DNA from: Anaerolineae bacterium
GTDB taxonomy: Bacteria; Chloroflexota; Anaerolineae; JAADDB01
Reading direction: 5' to 3'
Assembly (NCBI GenBank): GCA_015486895.1
Contig: WFQT01000059.1
Location: 1 to 5,598 of the forward strand
DNA length: 5,598 bases
The notes under the pieces are model-generated. The model had not been told where the DNA came from. It did no database searches and worked only from the letters and a program-made list of their open reading frames with translations. Shown here in pieces: positions 1-5,249 of this stretch. Numbering within the stretch: position 1 is the stretch's first letter; every line of letters begins with the position of its first letter. Made by a program: the position numbers and the translations under genes.

Positions 1-28
1 GCGTAACACGCAATGCGAAACACGCAAT
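1..28. repeat. short degenerate ACGCAAT-type direct repeat
   Basis: AACACGCAAT occurs identically at 5-14 and 19-28, with the related GCGTAAC at 1-7. The copies are 14 nt apart. From memory, strings of ACGCAA units are common in intergenic DNA of Chloroflexota, but no search was possible. The element touches the window edge, so the array may extend beyond it. Confidence 0.4.
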
Positions 29-570
29 TCAATGCCTTATTAAAGAGGGCAACCTTGATTTGTAAAGGGCCCACATAAGATAAATGAACCATCCCAAATC
101 CATCATAGCATCCTATCGTCATCTCATCGTCATTTTTCCACCTCCACGAGGGCAAAATTAGCATAAAATCGGAAATTTCGGCTCTTTTTTCGTCATTAGT
201 GTCTCAGGGACGTTATGCATTCCTAAAGAAAAGGGCAAACCAGGTTGTGCTTTTGTCCCACGTCCGTCGGAAAGAGGCGTTCGGAAAGAACACGGTATTG
301 GTGAAATAGCCCTGATAAGGCTGGGCGCTTCGGCCAGCGAACTATGGAGAGGTACTGCAATCGTGTGCGGATTAAGCCGCCTGACACAAGAAAAAGCCGG
401 CCAACCGCGCCTGGCAATAATGGGATAGCAGTCAAAATTGTGTTTGGAAATTCCCAAAGGCATAAAGTGACGTTTTTTGTCGTGCTCAGCGCTGTTTTGA
501 CCTTGGCGCCGCCGCCTTTTAGCGCACTTTCATGGTTCGTGATTGTATTCTGTCTTGCCATTGGCCATAA
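29..570. other. stretch without a supported gene
   Basis: No reading frame here looks like a real protein. Open frames exist on both strands, but their translations are low in acidic residues, rich in Pro/Ser/Arg, and have no ribosome binding sites. Visible small elements are: ATCGTCAT repeated at 115-122 and 126-133; CGGAAAGA repeated at 268-275 and 282-289; and a minus-strand GGAGGT (140-145) 6 nt before an ATG (133-131) that opens only a four-codon frame. Composition is lower in GC than the genes on the right. It may include the lost 5' part of the decayed gene that follows. Confidence 0.5.
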
Positions 571-937
571 GCTAAGTTCGCCAAGTGTTTTTCCGCCGAC
601 AAGGCAAAGGCCAGCAGAGACATTCTGCTGGCCCTATATTTGCGGGGGCTACGGGAGGCAAACTACGCACTTGACATACCAAGTTTACAATACGGAGTAA
701 GATTTTAGCGTGAGGCTATTCGTGGGTAAATCTAATTGCCCTTGACTGGGATGGCGTGTACAAGAGCGAGAGTATCACCAAGGCATCTGGAGCTGAGGCG
801 ATCCGCCTCTACAATACAGATAGGCCACACATATATCCTTGGCATATGCCATGCCTGTATCGGTCTATTACGGTGAGGCAAATACTGACATTGTCGTAGT
901 CTCAGCCGCACAGGATATCGTCCGTGGAAGGGAATAG
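571..937 (+). pseudogene. decayed protein-coding gene, family unrecognised
   Basis: Three overlapping plus-strand segments in different frames read like ordinary protein. Segment one (571-705) includes ASRDILLALYLRGLREANYA and ends at TAG 706. Segment two (714-896) includes LDWDGVYKSESITKASGAEA. Segment three (824-937) includes AYAMPVSVYYGEANTDIVVV and ends at TAG 935-937. Joined in order they would make about 110-120 residues of a mixed helix/strand protein, broken by at least two frame changes (about 700-714 and 800-860), with a TAA at 568 upstream. No start codon is visible in segment one, so the N-terminus is missing or lies further upstream. A hairpin with a T-run sits exactly at the last stop, which fits a genuine old gene end. 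I do not recognise the family. The opposite-strand frames over the same DNA look much less protein-like. Assembly indels rather than true decay are possible. Confidence 0.42.
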
Positions 938-948
938 TCCCCTTTTTT
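928..948 (+). terminator. weak intrinsic-terminator-like hairpin at the pseudogene end
   Basis: GGGA (930-933) pairs with TCCC (938-941) around a 4-nt loop that contains the TAG stop. Two more A-T pairs are possible with a bulged C at 942. Six T residues follow at 943-948. The stem is short, so the call rests on the T-run and on its position at the end of the decayed frame. Confidence 0.3.
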
Positions 949-1069
949 GGTCTAAGCACATTTCAGGACTTGACATCTTCCCCTCTCGCCCATCCTCAAA
1001 CTCCTTTCTTCTCCCGCTGACCCGGGTTAGGAAGGAGAGAAGTTCGTCACTTTGTCGAGGATCATTGCA

Positions 1070-1098
1070 ACGCCAGGTCGCGAAGAACACCAAAGAGT
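1070..1098. repeat. degenerate CGCCAAG-type intergenic repeat
   Basis: The stretch reads as loosely repeated units: ACGCCAGGTCGC, GAAGAACACC, AAAGAG. It resembles a decayed copy of the CGCCAAGACGCCAAG family that I recall as frequent between genes in environmental bacterial genomes. The match is by eye only. Confidence 0.25.
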
Positions 1099-1159
1099 CT
1101 ACAAAAAGTGGGACACCTCCTATCGATAAAAGAATGTTATTGGAAACGCAACGCCGCTT

Positions 1160-1192
1160 AGGCGAGCGCTGCACGCTGTGCAGCGCTCGCCT
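1160..1192. repeat. perfect 15-bp inverted repeat with 3-nt loop
   Basis: AGGCGAGCGCTGCAC (1160-1174) and GTGCAGCGCTCGCCT (1178-1192) are exact reverse complements around GCT. The stem is GC-rich and would be very stable as RNA from either strand. It begins 60 nt past the stop of the SHOCT-like gene on the minus strand. Neither side has a T-run, so it is not a standard intrinsic terminator. It could stop or stabilise transcripts from either side, or be a dispersed REP-like palindrome. Confidence 0.7.
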
Positions 1193-1252
1193 CCAGGGCT
1201 GGATTCATCCGGTAAGCTATCACCCACCGTAATCAAATCACCCCGATGCTTA

Positions 1253-1648
1253 TTACTCCAAATACACCTCCACGTGCTTTTCATCCTCCTCGTCATACAC
1301 ATCGACGATTTTGCCGATCTCTCCAGAAGAAATAGCTTCTTCCAGAGTTTTTACCCCTTCCAGGCCGATGTTGCTCTCCTTCAGACCGGCAAAACTTATT
1401 TTTCCACCCAGCTTAAGGGCAGCCTTAACCAGCATGACAGGGATAGAGATATTCACGCGCGGACGATTGCTGGCAGTATCCGTCACACGCACCTTCAGCC
1501 ATTTAGGGTTGCGGCCGACAGGGCGCGTTTCTGCTGACACTGTGTCCGTATTCCCCAACGCCTCTAATAAACGATCTGCTTCATCCAATGAAATTGTCCC
1601 ATTGGATACCATTTCCAGTATTTTCATGCGTTCTTCTCGTGTTGCCAT
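1253..1648 (-). CDS. SHOCT-like domain protein (YvlB/LiaX N-terminal type)
   Basis: A 131-aa soluble protein with no signal peptide or membrane segment. Residues 4-31 form the short helical hairpin called SHOCT-like in annotations, with the pattern R..ILEMV..GTISLDEA..LLEAL. A linker follows, then residues 50-82 (start KWLKVRVTD, then RVNISIP) and a C-terminal segment (about 100-131) rich in acidic residues and ending HVEVYLE. The motif is known from YvlB/LiaX-like proteins tied to envelope stress in Firmicutes, and similar proteins occur in Chloroflexota. The exact role is not known to me. The start is fixed by AAGGAGG eight bases before the ATG. The gene begins 15 bp after the stop of the DUF2089 gene, so the two form one operon and are probably co-regulated. 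A regulatory or envelope-stress role is inference. Confidence 0.88.
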   Translation of the reverse strand: MATREERMKILEMVSNGTISLDEADRLLEALGNTDTVSAETRPVGRNPKWLKVRVTDTASNRPRVNISIPVMLVKAALKLGGKISFAGLKESNIGLEGVKTLEEAISSGEIGKIVDVYDEEDEKHVEVYLE

Positions 1649-1663
1649 GTGTTACCTCCTTGG

Positions 1664-2053
1664 TCAATTGAGCGTTTTCAACTTCTCGAGGGCTTCGTCC
1701 ACGGACAAGCGTCCGGCAGCGATCTCCTCGAGAACAACTTTTCGCTTCTCCACGCGTTCTGCAACTTCTGATTCTTGCCCTGCCGGTGCCTCGTACCCCA
1801 TCGCACGGATGACTTCCAACAGGCGAGAGCGCGCCGTAGGGTAGGAGATCCCCAGGATCTCCTGTACACGGTTCAGCTTGCCTTCCGCCTGCAGAAAAAC
1901 TTGCACAAAGTGCTGGTGTTCCAGAGAAAGTTGAGCCATCCGCGGGAAGGTAAATTTCCCTTCTAATTGGGTGCCGCATTGGTCGCACGAGAGCCGAGTC
2001 ACGTGCATGGCATGTCCACAGACAGGACAAATACCCGGTGCCTGATACTCCAT
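1664..2053 (-). CDS. DUF2089 family protein (zinc ribbon, HTH, SHOCT-like tail)
   Basis: A 129-aa protein. Residues 9-26 hold two cysteine pairs, CPVC and CDQC (C9, C12, C23, C26), a zinc ribbon followed by GTQLEGKF as is typical of DUF2089. Residues about 44-85 form the helix-turn-helix-like part with GISYPTARSRL, the family hallmark. Residues 103-128 add RKVVLEEIAAGRLSVDEALEKL, which is the same helical motif found at the N-terminus of the next gene's product. It is probably a DNA-binding regulator, but no target is known to me. A start 11 codons upstream is open, but AAGGAGGG lies just before this ATG, so this start is preferred. It is the first gene after a consensus promoter and is followed by its SHOCT-like partner. 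Confidence 0.92.
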   Translation of the reverse strand: MEYQAPGICPVCGHAMHVTRLSCDQCGTQLEGKFTFPRMAQLSLEHQHFVQVFLQAEGKLNRVQEILGISYPTARSRLLEVIRAMGYEAPAGQESEVAERVEKRKVVLEEIAAGRLSVDEALEKLKTLN

Positions 2054-2078
2054 CGTACCCTCCTTATGAAGTCTTAAT

Positions 2079-2090
2079 GGTTGCACAACC
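2079..2090. promoter_or_regulatory. small palindrome in the DUF2089 leader, possible operator
   Basis: GGTTGCACAACC is a 5-bp inverted repeat around CA. It would start about 8 bases after the expected transcription start and 26 bp before the ATG. A 2-nt centre is too tight for an RNA hairpin, so a protein-binding site (perhaps for the DUF2089 protein itself) is the more natural reading. No second copy was seen in the window. Confidence 0.25.
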
Positions 2091-2104
2091 TGACCTCAAA
2101 AGAT

Positions 2105-2133
2105 ATTATACATCATATGTTCAATCTTGTCAA
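2105..2133 (-). promoter_or_regulatory. consensus sigma-70 type promoter of the DUF2089 operon
   Basis: On the minus strand TTGACA (2133-2128) and TATAAT (2110-2105) both match the consensus fully and are 17 bp apart, the ideal spacing. DNA just upstream (about 2140-2175) is very AT-rich and could act as an UP element. The expected start is near 2098, giving a leader of about 45 nt before the ATG at 2053. Confidence 0.88.
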
Positions 2134-2233
2134 GTACTACCTTAATAAAATTAAACTAAATAATAACTTTCTTTATAGGAAACTCTGCAGGCAGAAAGGA
2201 GTACTTTTTCGAGAAGACCAGCCCGTTTTGACT

Positions 2234-2269
2234 AAAAAAGAAGAACGGCAGGTATCTCTGCCGTTCTTC
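2234..2269 (-). terminator. intrinsic terminator after the small secreted protein gene
   Basis: On the minus strand GAAGAACGGCAG and CTGCCGTTCTTC form a perfect 12-bp stem (2240-2251 with 2258-2269) and a 6-nt loop, followed at once by six T residues (2239-2234). It lies about 50 nt past the stop at 2322 and separates this operon from the next promoter. The plus-strand side lacks a T-run, so it acts in one direction. Confidence 0.92.
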
Positions 2270-2321
2270 ATCGCTGACGAAGTCGCCAAGCAGGGGAGAT
2301 TTCCACAGCTATGCCCGATTA

Positions 2322-2621
2322 TCATTCATGATTCTTAGGCATCAGCGGTAAGTAGATTCTGTACTTTACCGGTGCACCGCTCCAGAAGCCTCCTGCCAGG
2401 GTGTAGCTCCCGTCGGAAAGCGTTCCGGCGTCCGGCTGGCCGATGGTGCCGCCCAGAGTGTAGCTCCCGCCGGTGCTGAAGGTATAGCCCCCGCCGTCGA
2501 TGGTGTACCACGAGAGGTCGTACCCGCCGCCCGATTGGGCCAGCACGACGGAAGCAGACAGGAGCAGGGCCATCACGAGAAGGAGCCGTATCGCGTGGCG
2601 TGCCATGCTCGAAGTCTTCAT
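2322..2621 (-). CDS. small secreted protein, Gly-rich 'DLSWYTIDGGG' type
   Basis: A 99-aa exported protein. Residues 1-28 are a signal peptide: K and R residues, the hydrophobic core IRLLLVMALLLSASVVL, and an A-Q cleavage site after VLA. Residues 34-82 are a Gly/Tyr-rich domain with DLSWYTIDGGG, GGSYTLGG, a near copy DGSYTLAGG, and GGFWSG. The C-terminus has YRIYLPL followed by a short polar tail. I recall the same domain and a terminal YLPL-like motif in many secreted proteins of Chloroflexota, but its function is not known to me. The ATG overlaps the stop of the fibre gene (ATGA), and its ribosome binding site GGAGG lies 6 nt upstream inside that gene, so translation should be coupled. An alternative ATG five codons in (2606) lacks this site. 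The product may be deposited together with the fibre protein. Confidence 0.88.
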   Translation of the reverse strand: MKTSSMARHAIRLLLVMALLLSASVVLAQSGGGYDLSWYTIDGGGYTFSTGGSYTLGGTIGQPDAGTLSDGSYTLAGGFWSGAPVKYRIYLPLMPKNHE

Positions 2622-4861
2622 TTTCCGCCTCCTCCCAGTTGAGCACTCAAAGCCTGAATCTGTGCTTCAATTGCCTGAAGTTGCGCCTGGAGCTGGGCAT
2701 TCTGTGCCTCTACCGTCTCGAGACGTGTCTGGAGTTCGGCGTTCTGTGCGTTCAGAGTGTCGATGCGCTTTGCTTGCTCCTGATTTTGCTGGTACAGCCC
2801 CCGGATACCGGTCAGGGCCACGCCCTCCGCGTCCACCGTGGCGATGGCCTTATCCGAATCACCCAGGCCAAAGGCGGCGTAGAAGTCCTGCGCCATGGGC
2901 CCCATGTGGCGGATGGCGTCCTCCTGCGTCTTGTAGTTCCAGGTACTCACAGGCATCTGGGCCAGCTTGTTCAGCACCTCCATGGGGTCCACCGGGTGGA
3001 TGTTCTCTTTCATGTTGCGGTCACTGAGGGAATGCCAGCTACCGCCGCCGGGAGCCACGTACACGCCGCTGCTGTACTCGCTGTTGGTGTATATCCAGAA
3101 GCCGCCGCTGGAGCGGAAGAGGGTGCGGTCGTTGGCATTGCAACTCACATCGGCATTGGTGGAATCGCCCCAAACGAAGCAGCCACTATAGGTGGCCTTG
3201 GCTCGCCGTCCGGCTGCGAAACTGTAACTTCCCGTCGCCTGGTTCCCGCTGCCGCCCGGAATCGCAGACCAGGAGCCGCTGGCCGTGTTGCTGTCGCCTC
3301 CGGCCACCGTGGCTCGGAACCCGGCCGTATTGCCGAACCCCCCGCCGATGGCGGCCAGGTAGCCACTGGCCGTGTTGTTTTCACCACCGGAGATGGTGCT
3401 GCGGCTGCCGCTGGCTGTATTGTTCCGGCCGCCGCCCACAGTGCTGTAGGCGGCGCTGGCCTCGTTGCTGACGCCGCCGCTCACGGTAGCGTATTGGGCA
3501 TTTGTCGTGTTGTTATCCCCGTTGCCGGCCTGATTATGCCCACCGCCGCCCACGGTGCCATAGTCATCGGTGACGCGGTTGTTAGTGGTAGTTGGATGGT
3601 TTGGATCCGAGGATCCACCGCCAGCGATGGTGGCATAAGTTGCAGCAGCGTCGTTGTAGTATCCCCCGCCCACCGTGGCGTAGACGCCACTGGCTTCATT
3701 GTCCATTCCCCCACCGACAGTGGCGTCGTCGCCGCTGGTGTTATGGTCTCCCCCGCCCACGGTGGATTTGATGCCACTGGCCGTGTTGGCCCAGCCTCCA
3801 CCTATGGTGGCGCTAACACCGCTTGCGGTGTTGCCAAGGCCTCCACCCACGGTAGCGTAGGCAGCGCTAACGGTATTCGTAAAGCCCCCGCCTATAGTAC
3901 CAAAATCAGCCATAACATAGTTGACACCGGCGGGGTGTCCACCTCCGCCAATGGTCGCCCCTGCCACGCCATTGGCCACGCTGTTGCCGCTGTAGCCACC
4001 GATGATGTTGGGACTGCCTCCCGGCTCGATGCGCAGGGCGCGTTGGTTATTCACACGGATTTCCAGGGGCTGGTTGTCCGTGGTCCCCAGAAAATTGCTG
4101 CTCGGATTGACGCCGCTGTTGCCGGTCAGCGCCCAAAAGTCGCCACCGCCCGCATTGTCGTCGCCGCAGGCCCAGGCGCCGCCGTTCCATTTGGCCACCT
4201 GCCCATTGGTGCATCCTTGCGGTAGACGGTATGCAGGTGCAATGCTGAACGCGCCCCCGCTCAGGGTCAGTCCTGCGCCCGCGGTGTACGTGGTGTCGCT
4301 GTCATCACCGCACGCCCAGGCGCTGCCGTTCCACTTGGGCAGTTGCCCGTTGGCGCAAGAGAGCGCGGCTAAGGCGTCGTTGTCCACGTTGTCGGCAAAG
4401 CCCGCGGGCACACCCGCCAGCCCGCTCCACGGCGCGCCCAGGCTGTAGAGGGCATTCGGCGCCGCGGTCAGCTCCTGCCGCGGGGAAAGGGTTGTGTAGC
4501 TCCCGCTCCCTGCCGGTCGCACGGCAACCTCCAACCATTGCCGCTGACCGTTGAACACGTTTCCGAAATCGATTTGCACGGTGAAGAGCCCGTTGCTCAC
4601 CTGCACGTTGCTTTTAGTCAGAGTGCTGCCCACCTGGCTGCCGCCGCTGGCAGCAGCGTAAAGCTTGAACTGGAAATCGTACTGTCCATTGGCCGGATTG
4701 CCGCCATTGGTCAGTCTCCCCTGGTAGGTAAACGCCGTGCCGAGGGCTGGAGCGACGGTGATACTCTCCGGCGCTGGTTTCTGGGCAAAACTCAATCCAA
4801 CTGTGGGTGCAAGAAGCAGTCCCACTACCAGCAAAACGATCAGAACCATTCTATGTTTCAT
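2618..4861 (-). CDS. exported fibre/adhesin-like protein: head repeats plus S74 intramolecular chaperone
   Basis: A 747-aa protein. Residues 1-26 are a signal peptide ending SFA. Residues 43-140 form an N-terminal domain with FTYQGRLTNGG, QYDFQFKLY and SPRQELTAAPNALYS, often found on secreted tail-fibre-like proteins. Two motifs of the type C..GQ..KWNG..WACGDD follow at 169-187 and 217-235. Residues 302-551 are about 15 repeats of about 15 residues (TVGGG..NTASG..A), like the YadA-head left-handed beta-roll. Residues 609-690 match the peptidase S74 chaperone of phage tailspikes: SDRNMKENI with Ser613-Asp614 as the expected self-cleavage site and Lys618 as the likely partner, then HMGPMAQDF. 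Residues 686-743 form a Gln-rich coiled coil. The protein is likely a trimer. The chosen ATG is 6 nt after GGAGG; ATG at 4864 is only 3 nt away, and 4894 lacks a site. No membrane anchor or sorting signal is visible, so the attachment to the cell is unclear. Confidence 0.9.
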   Translation of the reverse strand: MKHRMVLIVLLVVGLLLAPTVGLSFAQKPAPESITVAPALGTAFTYQGRLTNGGNPANGQYDFQFKLYAAASGGSQVGSTLTKSNVQVSNGLFTVQIDFGNVFNGQRQWLEVAVRPAGSGSYTTLSPRQELTAAPNALYSLGAPWSGLAGVPAGFADNVDNDALAALSCANGQLPKWNGSAWACGDDSDTTYTAGAGLTLSGGAFSIAPAYRLPQGCTNGQVAKWNGGAWACGDDNAGGGDFWALTGNSGVNPSSNFLGTTDNQPLEIRVNNQRALRIEPGGSPNIIGGYSGNSVANGVAGATIGGGGHPAGVNYVMADFGTIGGGFTNTVSAAYATVGGGLGNTASGVSATIGGGWANTASGIKSTVGGGDHNTSGDDATVGGGMDNEASGVYATVGGGYYNDAAATYATIAGGGSSDPNHPTTTNNRVTDDYGTVGGGGHNQAGNGDNNTTNAQYATVSGGVSNEASAAYSTVGGGRNNTASGSRSTISGGENNTASGYLAAIGGGFGNTAGFRATVAGGDSNTASGSWSAIPGGSGNQATGSYSFAAGRRAKATYSGCFVWGDSTNADVSCNANDRTLFRSSGGFWIYTNSEYSSGVYVAPGGGSWHSLSDRNMKENIHPVDPMEVLNKLAQMPVSTWNYKTQEDAIRHMGPMAQDFYAAFGLGDSDKAIATVDAEGVALTGIRGLYQQNQEQAKRIDTLNAQNAELQTRLETVEAQNAQLQAQLQAIEAQIQALSAQLGGGGK
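3209..3958 (-). repeat. 45-bp coding repeats of the fibre head region
   Basis: About 15 in-frame units, mostly 45 bp, encode the T(V/I)GGG..NTASG..(A/S) pattern. Most differ at several third positions, so they are old rather than freshly duplicated. Three units are longer: the first, and two neighbouring units at about 3491-3613 that carry 8-10 extra residues each. Such arrays can change in number by recombination. Confidence 0.85.
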
Positions 4862-4882
4862 CATTCGCCTCCTCAAAAATAA

Positions 4883-4912
4883 AACGCCGATCAACGCTGA
4901 TGGGCGCTGATC
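4883..4912. repeat. three 10-bp degenerate tandem units before the fibre gene
   Basis: AACGCCGATC, AACGCTGATG and GGCGCTGATC follow each other exactly. On the minus strand they read as GATCAGCG-like units ending in a T-rich stretch just before the fibre gene's ribosome binding site. A weak fold (AGCGCC with GGCGTT) followed by TTATTTTT is possible. From memory this ATCAGCGTT type is common between genes in Chloroflexota and Planctomycetota. Confidence 0.6.
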
Positions 4913-4918
4913 TTGTTT

Positions 4919-5152
4919 TCATCTACTGTGATGCGCCCTGTCTGCTGCCGGCCCCGCAACGCCCGGCAGATGCTCCGGAAGCATCCCCTGCAGGTAATTC
5001 ATCAGCGCCTCCCAGGTGCGGAAATAGTGCGTTTCACCGTCCACCTCGCTCCGCACCCGGCCCCGCCATTCAGCTCGCTCACCTTCTGCGTCCTCCAACC
5101 ACAGCCGCACAGTGATGAGATACACCTGTTCCAAACGCCGAGCAGCCCCCAT
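4919..5152 (-). CDS. small conserved protein of unknown function (WRGRV/YFR type)
   Basis: A 77-aa soluble protein without signal peptide or membrane segment. The core (10-58) has YLITVRLWLED, WRGRVRSEVDGE and THYFRTWEALMNYL, a pattern I recall in small uncharacterised proteins of Chloroflexota. It reads as a compact beta-strand plus C-terminal helix fold. The last 17 residues are Ala/His/Pro-rich and look unstructured. The start was chosen because GGAGGT lies 4 nt upstream of the ATG at 5152. A GTG at 5194 and an ATG at 5173 extend the frame but have no ribosome binding site. It lies between the TPR gene (97 bp upstream) and the fibre gene (57 bp downstream), all on the same strand. No function can be assigned. 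Confidence 0.72.
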   Translation of the reverse strand: MGAARRLEQVYLITVRLWLEDAEGERAEWRGRVRSEVDGETHYFRTWEALMNYLQGMLPEHLPGVAGPAADRAHHSR

Positions 5153-5249
5153 GAGCACCTCCAAAGGCAACATAATGGTGGATTGAAGCCGCACAGGGAC
5201 AGCGCCCAGTTCGCGCGGCTCTATGGAGAAGTGTACAACAAGAGGCGTT

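Larger units (their letters stand above)
938..1252. other. intergenic stretch between the decayed gene and the SHOCT-like gene
   Basis: No coding signal is visible on either strand. Apart from the terminator-like T-run at its left edge, it holds an imperfect pyrimidine/purine inverted stretch (about 999-1042, around CCCGGG at 1021-1026), a degenerate repeat at 1070-1098, and the strong palindrome at 1160-1192. Both flanking transcription units point into it, so it is a convergent 3'-3' region. Confidence 0.55.

Noticed and set aside
233..291. GGGCAAACC followed by small hairpins as a c-di-GMP (GEMM-I) riboswitch
   Set aside because: Only the nine-base box matches. The second conserved part (GGGACGCAAAGCC-like) is absent and no regulated gene follows.
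609..633. Hairpin GGCCAGCAG...CTGCTGGCC as a terminator
   Set aside because: The stem is good, but no T-run follows on either strand and it lies inside the most protein-like segment of the decayed gene.
223..700. Overlapping open frames on both strands (344-700 plus, 223-561 minus, 158-463 minus)
   Set aside because: Translations are unnatural (Pro/Ser/Arg-rich, few acidic residues), no ribosome binding sites are visible, and none resembles a known family. The plus-strand one competes with the more protein-like frame of the decayed gene.
670..703. TTGACA at 671 with TACAAT at 686 as a plus-strand promoter
   Set aside because: The spacing is only 9 bp, with no acceptable -10 box at 16-18 bp. 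It lies within the decayed coding region.
641..705. GCAAACTACGCACTT resembling the tag-coding part of tmRNA
   Set aside because: There is no tRNA-like acceptor or T-arm end, no following Ala-Ala-stop, and the bases fit the reading frame of the decayed gene.
2081..2338. Plus-strand 85-codon frame over the promoter and terminator region
   Set aside because: It runs through a consensus promoter and an intrinsic terminator of the minus strand, has no ribosome binding site, and is Lys/Asn-rich simply because the DNA is AT-rich.
2600..4225. Plus-strand open frame of about 540 codons opposite the fibre gene
   Set aside because: It is antisense to a protein with clear domains. The absence of stops follows from the GC-rich repeated Gly/Ala/Asn/Thr codons on the other strand, and its translation has no domain or ribosome binding site.
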